Below are positions 9,081 to 16,151 of a stretch of DNA of 64,000 nucleotides, one piece after another. This DNA comes from SYFY01 sp041752315 (GTDB taxonomy: Bacteria; Pseudomonadota; Gammaproteobacteria; Pseudomonadales; Azotimanducaceae): assembly GCA_041752315.1 (NCBI GenBank), contig JBGSHJ010000064.1:38695-102694 (forward strand), in the 5' to 3' direction. Below the pieces are notes generated by a model. That model searched no databases. It worked only from the letters and a program-made list of their open reading frames with translations, and was not told where the DNA came from. The position numbers were made by a program, and so were the translations under genes. How positions within the stretch are numbered: position 1 is the stretch's first letter; every line of letters begins with the position of its first letter.

Positions 9081-10369
9081 ACCGATGCCTGCCTCGCTTG
9101 CAGCAGATTGTTGTGGAGTGCCTGCAAGGGTACTGCCTTGCCAGCTGCAAGCTGACCGGCATCCCGTTTCAGTGCCGCCAGCAGATCCTTGTCGAGGGTG
9201 GTCAGGGTATCGAGCCCAGACCATGAATCGACAGGGTCGATGCTGGAATCCTGTTGTTCCTGGACCTGGATTCCCCGGGCCCCCGGCTCCTTGTCCCCCT
9301 GTCTGCCAGCGCCGCGTCGATTCAGCCTCAGGGCGAACATCTGCCGACCGAAGGTGACCTTGTCGAGCTTGCGTGCCAGCAGACCACCCATGGCGCGGAT
9401 GTGGTCACCGAGCCTTGGCCGCAAATCGGGTGGCAACGGTTGCGCCAGGCGAGAGCCAGAGGTCAGCAGGTAGATGATCCAGCCCACCAGCAGAAAGCCC
9501 AGTGAATGCCAAAGCCGTGGGTCGCGATAGAATCGGGACGGGTCCTGCGCAGCACCCATCCCGAACCGATAGTCGTCGATCAACCACACTCCCCTGTCCT
9601 GCAACCGGAGTTCGATCAGGTTGCGTACCAGTTGAGCGTTGCCTTCAGCCTGCATGGCCCTGTTCGAGAACAGGGACGAACTCGCCATGACGATGATCTG
9701 CCCGTTGCCGCGCGTGATCTCCCAGATGCCCGGCACCCCGGTCGAACGCTCGGTCGCTGCCTGCATCAGCAATGTCGCTCCTCCGGCTGCAGAGGGCAAC
9801 CAGAATCCGGTCGCGGCGTCGGTGTAAAAAACGAGCTCCTGCACACCATTCATCAACGGATGTCCGACTATCGGGTCCAGAAACAGGCTTGCTCCCGACA
9901 ACTGTACTTCTGCGGAATTGCCGGCATGTTCCTCCTGTTCGACTTCAGTCAGCGAAACCTCCGTCATCGCTTCCATCTCCTTGAGGATCTGATCACCATG
10001 CGAGAGGATCCAGGTCGGCGTGTCGTTGAGTGCCGCGTTGATGACGAGGGTGTTGCCCTGTCGGACCCAGGTCAGCAAAGCGTTCAGCTCACCTTCCACG
10101 ACATGTACGTCATGAGGCAGGGTGGTCATCAGCAGGTTTCCCGTAGGCGGCAGCGTGCTGTTGGCAAGGTCATGCCATGGCTGTCGCCAGCTTTGTACGG
10201 GAACGCTTGCCGTGTCCAGCCAGCGATACAGTGCTGCAACACCCGATTCACCCTGATCGGGTGTGGTGGGATGTGAGGGCGGGGGAGCCGAAGATTGCTG
10301 GAAGAGCAGGAGCCAGGTGACGTACAGCGCGGCCAGCAGACCTGCAAGGTTCTGTATCCGTTCGTTCAT
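9077..10369 (-). CDS. DUF4350 domain-containing membrane protein
   Basis: The start chosen is ATG 10369 (430 aa), which overlaps the stop of the upstream gene in ATGA; the longer frame to 10453 lies inside that gene. The N-terminus is one transmembrane anchor (LAGLLAALYVTWLLLFQQS). Residues 40-90 (GESGVAALYRWLDTA, LLMTTLPHDVHVVEGELNALLTWVRQGNTLVI) match the DUF4350 domain, which resembles a glutamine-amidotransferase-like/GldG-type fold. A second transmembrane helix (HSLGFLLVGWIIYLLTSG) lies near residue 310. The role is unknown, but the family accompanies MoxR and DUF4129 genes. Confidence 0.85.
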   Translation of the reverse strand: MNERIQNLAGLLAALYVTWLLLFQQSSAPPPSHPTTPDQGESGVAALYRWLDTASVPVQSWRQPWHDLANSTLPPTGNLLMTTLPHDVHVVEGELNALLTWVRQGNTLVINAALNDTPTWILSHGDQILKEMEAMTEVSLTEVEQEEHAGNSAEVQLSGASLFLDPIVGHPLMNGVQELVFYTDAATGFWLPSAAGGATLLMQAATERSTGVPGIWEITRGNGQIIVMASSSLFSNRAMQAEGNAQLVRNLIELRLQDRGVWLIDDYRFGMGAAQDPSRFYRDPRLWHSLGFLLVGWIIYLLTSGSRLAQPLPPDLRPRLGDHIRAMGGLLARKLDKVTFGRQMFALRLNRRGAGRQGDKEPGARGIQVQEQQDSSIDPVDSWSGLDTLTTLDKDLLAALKRDAGQLAAGKAVPLQALHNNLLQARQASV

Positions 10370-11340
10370 CGTCTTGCCATTTGCGACAGGTCCTGCAGCA
10401 GGGTTTCCCCGGAACGCACCAGTTCGCGCAGTTGTATGTCGTCCGGATGCCAATCGGCATAGGCAATTCGTTCGGTACCGCTGGCGAGCTTGGAAAGTTG
10501 CTGTTGTGCAGAGGCTGGCAGTGACGCCTGCTGGGCCTGGATCTCCTGGACTGTCATGCTGAAGGCCCGGGATGGCAGCACATCCCCCTGCAAGCGGGCG
10601 ACGACTGCGTTCAGCAGCACGGCGGGTTGAAGGCGCAGTGGCACGGGGTGGGTGGCGTTTGCAGGCGTCGTCGCAGCACCGCCTTCGGAGCGGGCGATCG
10701 TCCTGCCCGGCCTGCCGAGAACACCGGCACGGCGAAGTTCACGAATGAACACGAACACGGCAGCCAGTGCTGCCGCACACAAAGCCACCTGGATGAAAGC
10801 CAACATCCACCTTGCCTCGATCCAGCCGGTGAAGGTTTTGATCAGCGTCGGCAGATCCGTTGAGCTCTGGGCTTCGAATTGTTCCTTCAGCCAGTCGCGG
10901 ATGTGCTGCCACGCTGATCGTTGTTCGACCTCGGGTTGCGGCAGTTCACGGAGGATGGTGACGAGTGACTGTCGACTCAGGGACGGATTGCCCGCTGAGG
11001 GCACTGTGTATCGTTCGGTCAGAATGGAAAATTCCCGCACCTGCTCGATGGTCAGTGTGTCGGGCGTGGTCCCAAACAGCGTGTCCTGCCATTGGCTTTC
11101 ACGCAATCGCGAAGTGAATTGCGGACAGACCGATGCGGAGAAAAGTTCCGCGCCATCACTTTCTTGTTTCAGGGCCTGTTGCAGCGCCTGTTGCAAAGCC
11201 AGTCGGTTCTGACAATCGTCTGCCAGAGAGGCAAGGGAGTCGTCGGCGTGGACATCGGCTGCCACGACAAAGGTCACTGACAAGGCCGCCGTGGCAAGGC
11301 GCAGAGCCCTCCTGATACGGAGCTTCATGCGAAGGTTCAT
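10366..11340 (-). CDS. DUF4129 domain-containing membrane protein
   Basis: The protein is 324 aa from ATG 11340; ATG 11328 is an equally possible start and neither has a strong RBS. A signal-like N-terminus (LRLATAALSVTFVVAADVHA) leads to a periplasmic region with Cys residues and then a transmembrane segment (WMLAFIQVALCAAALAAVFVFI). The cytosolic C-terminal DUF4129 region holds EGDVLPSRAFSMTVQEIQAQ (here LQGDVLPSRAFSMT) and IAYADWHPDDIQL, ending with a short helix. The stop overlaps the DUF4350 start. It is probably a membrane partner of the MoxR machinery. Confidence 0.8.
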   Translation of the reverse strand: MNLRMKLRIRRALRLATAALSVTFVVAADVHADDSLASLADDCQNRLALQQALQQALKQESDGAELFSASVCPQFTSRLRESQWQDTLFGTTPDTLTIEQVREFSILTERYTVPSAGNPSLSRQSLVTILRELPQPEVEQRSAWQHIRDWLKEQFEAQSSTDLPTLIKTFTGWIEARWMLAFIQVALCAAALAAVFVFIRELRRAGVLGRPGRTIARSEGGAATTPANATHPVPLRLQPAVLLNAVVARLQGDVLPSRAFSMTVQEIQAQQASLPASAQQQLSKLASGTERIAYADWHPDDIQLRELVRSGETLLQDLSQMARR

Positions 11341-11371
11341 CAAGTCAGTCGCAGGCCCGTTGACGTCATGT

Positions 11372-12163
11372 TCAGACGCTGACGGACAACTCCGCCCGGC
11401 GGAGGAGATCATCACCTTCCCGACGCAGTTTGAGATCGTTGTAGGTCACCAGCAGGATGGCGTAGAAAAAAGGCGTCATGACCGCAGTGACCAGTGGCGT
11501 GATGACAAAGGTGAAGACAAGCATTCCAACGGATTCTTCGCTATCCAGCGCTCCACCCACCATGCCACCGGCCACAAGCATGATCAGCGCGCTGTACAGC
11601 ACCATGGCGATGATGCCCAGCACACCAAGGATCGCCGTTGTCCGCCACCAGTAACCCTTGATCAGCTGGTAGCTGTAGCCAAGACTCTGCACTGGACCTT
11701 TGCGGTCAGCGACGACGGCAATGGCGTAGAGGATCCAGTAAACGGAGATGATGATGCCTGGCACGATCAGCAGGATCATGCCCACAAGTACCGCGAGACT
11801 GTACAGGATCGACGCACCCAGCATGGCGGGCAATCGCGTCAGTCCCGCGAGGACCGCTTCGTCGATCGCCATGCCGTGATTGGCCGCTATCGCATCCAGC
11901 ATTGCAAGAACTGCCAGATACGCGGCCATTGTCAGCAGAAAGGTAATCAGGACCGTAGCCAGCACAATACCCATGCTGCCACCAAGCAGAGCGCTTTCAA
12001 CGGAGCCAAGTCCGGTCAGACGGGTGACGATTTCAGGCAGGGTCGAAAGCAGGCCAGCCGCCAGTGACAGCGGGAACACCCTGGCCACGCTGTCCTTGAA
12101 GAGCTGGATGCCACTGTCGAGTACACCACCAATGCTCAGAGGTTCGGATGGGCGCTGATACAT
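11372..12163 (-). CDS. polytopic membrane protein (GlpQ-membrane-domain-like), first gene of MoxR operon
   Basis: A 263-aa protein with about six transmembrane helices. It begins MYQRPSEPLSIGGVLDSGIQLFKDSVARVFPLSL, typical of the helical membrane family related to the glycerophosphodiester phosphodiesterase membrane domain, whose members often open with a proline-rich segment and G-x-x-L-x-x-G-x-x-L. The central LLIVPGIIISVYWILYAIAVVAD motif is also typical. It sits 31 bp upstream of the DUF4129 gene, so it is probably the first gene of that operon. The function is unknown. Confidence 0.75.
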   Translation of the reverse strand: MYQRPSEPLSIGGVLDSGIQLFKDSVARVFPLSLAAGLLSTLPEIVTRLTGLGSVESALLGGSMGIVLATVLITFLLTMAAYLAVLAMLDAIAANHGMAIDEAVLAGLTRLPAMLGASILYSLAVLVGMILLIVPGIIISVYWILYAIAVVADRKGPVQSLGYSYQLIKGYWWRTTAILGVLGIIAMVLYSALIMLVAGGMVGGALDSEESVGMLVFTFVITPLVTAVMTPFFYAILLVTYNDLKLRREGDDLLRRAELSVSV

Positions 12164-12224
12164 GGATTGATCTCCGTTCGAGCAGCGGCGGTACCCCGAT
12201 CATATGGGATGCCATTGATTCCGG

Positions 12225-12665
12225 CTATCGAACGATGGTGCCGGCAGCACGGACGGCATCCAGCTCATAACCTGCATGCAGCAGTTCATCCGCGGCCAGT
12301 TGTTCGACCTCGGCCATCGAGAACCAGCGCAGTTCGACGAGTTCCGTTTCATCCCAGTCGAATTCATGAACATCGGTGTCGGCGGCGTACACCATATGGG
12401 CAGCGCGCTTGTAGTCAAATCGACCGATGGGTGTCAGTGTGCCCACGTGAAGGTTGAGCTCTTCCTTCAGTTCCCGGCGTACGGCCGCTTCAGGCTGCTC
12501 ACCCCACTCGACACCACCTCCAGGCAGCCCCCAGCGACGTGGCGTCTTGCGCCAGAAACTGGAGTGTACGGCGAGCAGGAAATGGCCGTTTCGGTGCAGA
12601 ACGCAGCGGGCAGTCTTGTAGCGGGTGGTCTGGGCTTGCGTGTTCAAGATGGGAGTGCATTGCAA
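12225..12665 (-). CDS. Nudix hydrolase
   Basis: A 146-aa protein with a Nudix box, GGVEWGEQPEAAVRRELKEE (positions about 48-67). The consensus is G-x5-E-x7-RE-U-x-EE-x-G-U. All the metal-binding glutamates are present, but the glycine after EE is replaced (EELNL), a mild deviation. Family members hydrolyse a nucleoside diphosphate linked to another group; the substrate is unknown. It lies 61 bp upstream of the membrane-protein operon on the same strand. The ATG at 12665 gives a normal length. Confidence 0.88.
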   Translation of the reverse strand: MQCTPILNTQAQTTRYKTARCVLHRNGHFLLAVHSSFWRKTPRRWGLPGGGVEWGEQPEAAVRRELKEELNLHVGTLTPIGRFDYKRAAHMVYAADTDVHEFDWDETELVELRWFSMAEVEQLAADELLHAGYELDAVRAAGTIVR

Positions 12666-12726
12666 AACAATACCTGCATTGTAGTCGCAACGGTCGATGG
12701 CGGTGTGAACTGACCGGTGAGAACCG

Positions 12727-13182
12727 TCAGGGTGTCGTGAAGATCACACCATCAACAGTCACCAGCGCGCGGGCAGCCGCCACCCCCTGGTATGCCGGCC
12801 GTGTCAGGGCGATGCGTGTGGCGGCAGCATCAAAATCCACGCCGATTGCACCCCGGTCGGGATCGCCCGTGTCATTGGCCACAAAGGCCGGACCACCGCC
12901 AGGCGCCAAACCGTCCCCTCCGGCCAGATTGTCGATCCATGCGGCGGTGGATTGTGGCAGCTTCGATGGCCGGTCAAACCACAGTCGGTTGCGGTCATTG
13001 ATCAGCACCTGTTGCGACTCGCGGACCGCCTGGTCGTAGTGATGCATGATCTTGGCGGCGTGGGCCGCATGGGTGTACAAGCTGTAGAGCGGCAGCGCAA
13101 GCGCCGCGAGCAACGCGACGACTGCGACGATGATCATCAGTTCGATGAGAGTAAAACCGGTCCGCCAGCGTCGAAAGCTCAT
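12727..13182 (-). CDS. type IV pilin-like / pseudopilin protein
   Basis: A 151-aa protein starting MSFRRWRTGFTLIELMIIVAVVALLAALALP. This is a short basic leader, the prepilin peptidase site G-FTLIE with Glu at +5, and a hydrophobic N-terminal helix. The C-terminal part is a soluble domain rich in Gly and Asp. It would be processed by the prepilin peptidase and assembled by a type IV pilus or type II secretion machine encoded elsewhere; no other pilus genes are in view. The orphan setting suggests a minor pilin or pseudopilin. Confidence 0.88.
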   Translation of the reverse strand: MSFRRWRTGFTLIELMIIVAVVALLAALALPLYSLYTHAAHAAKIMHHYDQAVRESQQVLINDRNRLWFDRPSKLPQSTAAWIDNLAGGDGLAPGGGPAFVANDTGDPDRGAIGVDFDAAATRIALTRPAYQGVAAARALVTVDGVIFTTP

Positions 13183-13404
13183 GACAAGGGAATGTGTGCA
13201 ACGAAAGTGGTCGGGAAGCCTACCCCCCGAGCCGACTGCAGCGTGCAGGACATCGTCCAGGCCATCGGGCAGTATCTGCTGGCTGACTACGTAGTCGGAA
13301 CTCCATGGCTATAGACTGAAAGCGCGTACTTCCGGTAGCCGAACGGCTCCGCAGTCCGTTCTGAACCTGAATGCGATCGTGTCGACCTGCATGTCCGGAT
13401 CTGA

Positions 13405-15669
13405 TCATTCTTCGCGCGTGCAGTCCACGTAGTATCGCCGCTGGCCTGGAATCGATTCGTCTTCAACAAGACCGTGCACGTCGGTATCAAAGCCCGGAAA
13501 GGCTTCGTTGAAACGTCGGGTGAAACGCAGGAATTCAACGATCTTGCGATTGAAACGCTCGCCGGGGATCAGGAGTGGAATGCCAGGTGGATAGGGTGTC
13601 AGCAGCGACGTGGCGATGCGGCCTTCGAGTTTGTCGATGTCGACCCGTTCCGTCTTGCGGTGGGCGATATGGGCATAGGCATCACTGGGCTTCATCGCCG
13701 GGTGCAGGTCCGACAGGTACATTTCGGTCACCATGCGGGCCACGTCGACTTCAGCATACATGTCATGAATGGCCTGGCAGAGGTCGCGCAGACCCATGCG
13801 TTCATAGCGAGGATGCGCAGCGCAGAATTCCGGCAACACTCTCCACATCGATGCGTTGCGATCGTAGTCGTCCTTGAATTGCTGCAGGGCTGTCAGCAGT
13901 GTATTCCAGCGACCTTTGGTGATACCGATCGTGAACATGATGAAAAATGAGTAGAGGCCGGTCTTTTCCACCACGACGCCATGTTCGGCGAGGAATTTGG
14001 TGACGATGCTGGCAGGTATGCCGGTGCCGCCAAACTTGCCCGACATGTCCAGTCCCGGTGTGATGATCGTGCACTTGATCGGGTCCAGCAGATTGAATCC
14101 ATGGGCCAGATCACCAAAACCGTGCCAGGTTTCGCCGGCCTTCAACACCCAATCGGCGCTGACACCAATGCCTTCTTCCACCAGTTCGTCCGGGCCCCAG
14201 ACGGTGAACCACCACTCGCCTTCACCAAACTCCTGATCGACCTTGCGCATCGCGCGGCGGAAATCCATCGACTCCTGGATGCTCTCGTGGACGAGTGCAG
14301 GACCGCCGGGTGCTTCCATCATGGCGGCAGCCACATCACAGCTGGCAATGATGGCGTACTGCGGGCTGGTGCTGGTGTGCATCAGGTAGGCTTCGTTGAA
14401 CAGGTGCCGATCGAGTTTGCGTTCGGTTGCGTCCTGGACCAGGACCTGGCTGGCCTGACTGATGCCGGCCAGCAGCTTGTGCGTGCTTTGTGTGACAAAA
14501 ACCAGCTGGTCCTTTGGCCGCGCGCGGTTTTTGCCCATGGCGTGGAACGTGCCGTAAAAACGGTGGAATGCCGCATGTGGCAACCAGGCTTCGTCGAAGT
14601 GCAGTGTGTCGACGTAACCATCGAGTGTGTGTTTGATGGTCTCGGTGTTGTAGAGCACACCGTCGTAGGTACTTTGTGTCAGCGTCAGGATGCGCGGTTT
14701 CACGCAGGCTGGATCAACCCCGGCGAGCAGAGGGTTGGCAGCAATCTTCCGACGGATGGTATCTGGCGAAAACTCGCTTTCGGGGATGGGACCGATAATG
14801 CCGTAGTGATTGCGTGTCGGGGTAAGGAAGACAGGGACCGCACCGGTCATGATGATGCTGTGCAGGATGCTCTTGTGGCAGTTGCGGTCGACCACCACGA
14901 CGTCTCCGGGAGCCACTGTGTGGTGCCACACCATCTTGTTGCTGGTACTGGTCCCGTTGGTGACAAAAAAACAATGATCGGCGTTGAAGATGCGTGCAGC
15001 GTTGCGTTCGCTGAGTGCGACGGGGCCGGTATGGTCGAGCAGCTGACCCAGTTCCTCCACGCTGTTGCAGACGTCGGCACGCAACATGTTTTCACCAAAA
15101 AACTGGTGGAACATCTGGCCGACCGGACTCTTCAGGAATGCCACGCCGCCGCTGTGCCCCGGGCAGTGCCATGAGTACGAGCCGTCCTGCGCATAGTCCA
15201 TCAACGCCTTGAAAAAAGGCGGCGCCAGCCCGTCGAGGTAACCCTTGGCCTCGCGGATGATATGGCGCGCCACAAACTCCGGAGTGTCCTCGAACATGTG
15301 GATGAAACCGTGCAACTCCCGCAGGATATCGTTTGGGATGTGCTGGCTGGTGCGTGTCTCGCCGTAGATGTAGATCGGGATATCGGCGTTCTTGAAACGG
15401 ATTTCCTCGATGAATTTACGCAGGTTCAGCACTGCCGGATCCAGTTCGGGTCCGAGCGTAAACTCTTCGTCATCGATACTCAGGATGAACGCGCTGGCCC
15501 GGCTCTGCTGCTGTGCAAACTGGCTCAGGTCGCCGTAGCTGGTGGCGCCCAGTACTTCGAAGCCTTCTTTTTCGAAGGCTTCGGCCAGTGCGCGGATGCC
15601 TAGCCCGGAAGTATTTTCGGAGCGGAAGTCTTCATCAATGATGACGATGGGAAAACGAAAACGCAGCAT
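13405..15669 (-). CDS. Orn/Lys/Arg-type PLP decarboxylase, probably biodegradative arginine decarboxylase-like
   Basis: A 754-aa protein, close in length to AdiA-type enzymes. Residues 1-130 form the receiver-like wing domain (FPIVIIDEDF, ASAFILSIDDEE). The PLP core follows with HCPGHSGG near residue 180, FFVTNGTSTSNK, and the Schiff-base lysine in STHKLLAG at residue 398. C-terminal domain segments (LLTPYPPGIPLLIPGE) are typical of the fold-type I ornithine/lysine/arginine decarboxylase family. Substrate choice between arginine and lysine cannot be fixed by eye; the length and the F-x-x-P-G-H-S pattern favour arginine. It would make a polyamine precursor or serve acid resistance. No antiporter gene adjoins it. 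Confidence 0.9.
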   Translation of the reverse strand: MLRFRFPIVIIDEDFRSENTSGLGIRALAEAFEKEGFEVLGATSYGDLSQFAQQQSRASAFILSIDDEEFTLGPELDPAVLNLRKFIEEIRFKNADIPIYIYGETRTSQHIPNDILRELHGFIHMFEDTPEFVARHIIREAKGYLDGLAPPFFKALMDYAQDGSYSWHCPGHSGGVAFLKSPVGQMFHQFFGENMLRADVCNSVEELGQLLDHTGPVALSERNAARIFNADHCFFVTNGTSTSNKMVWHHTVAPGDVVVVDRNCHKSILHSIIMTGAVPVFLTPTRNHYGIIGPIPESEFSPDTIRRKIAANPLLAGVDPACVKPRILTLTQSTYDGVLYNTETIKHTLDGYVDTLHFDEAWLPHAAFHRFYGTFHAMGKNRARPKDQLVFVTQSTHKLLAGISQASQVLVQDATERKLDRHLFNEAYLMHTSTSPQYAIIASCDVAAAMMEAPGGPALVHESIQESMDFRRAMRKVDQEFGEGEWWFTVWGPDELVEEGIGVSADWVLKAGETWHGFGDLAHGFNLLDPIKCTIITPGLDMSGKFGGTGIPASIVTKFLAEHGVVVEKTGLYSFFIMFTIGITKGRWNTLLTALQQFKDDYDRNASMWRVLPEFCAAHPRYERMGLRDLCQAIHDMYAEVDVARMVTEMYLSDLHPAMKPSDAYAHIAHRKTERVDIDKLEGRIATSLLTPYPPGIPLLIPGERFNRKIVEFLRFTRRFNEAFPGFDTDVHGLVEDESIPGQRRYYVDCTREE

Positions 15670-16151
15670 CGGCCAAGTCCAATATCAAGGGGCATTGTTG
15701 AGGGGTCGTTCAAGATCGCACAGTGTAGGGATACTGCGGATCCAAGCCAGTGAAGTTTTTGGTGGTTGTATCGTTCAACCACCCTGCCGTGGGACGAAGG
15801 ACGGGGTGCGCTGGCAGTTCCCACAGCCGCGTCTGGAGGCAATGCCAGCTCGCTCGCACCCATTCCCAACCTGCACCCGTACGATCTGCCCAGCGCTGGT
15901 GGCCGCCAGAGTGTGTCCATTTGTCAGTGGGTTCATGACACCGGCGAAAGGAGTCGTGAATGTTCTGCCGGCAGTGGTGATTGCACGATGGCTCGCAACC
16001 GTCGTGGCTTTGTGATGCGCCTCTCCTTCCAAGCAAAATCAGGCAGAACCCACCAGGCAGGAAACAGGCATAATTCCGACTCAACGATCCATATTGGGCC
16101 GGTTTCCATGCGTGGCGTCGGCCAGATTGGTACCAGAGAGGCTATAGACCC
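15670..16151. other. intergenic region upstream of decarboxylase and NRPS
   Basis: About 480 bp between divergent genes. The frames present are short, overlap one another and have no recognisable family features. It should contain the promoters for the decarboxylase (leftward) and the NRPS (rightward). I see no strong operator-like palindrome. Confidence 0.45.

Noticed and set aside
7803..9155. 450-codon plus-strand frame opposite MoxR and DUF58
   Set aside because: The minus-strand genes carry intact Walker and DUF58 motifs; the plus frame has low-complexity Gln/His content only.
13981..15174. 397-codon plus-strand frame opposite the decarboxylase
   Set aside because: The complementary strand has the PLP lysine and family motifs in a full-length frame.
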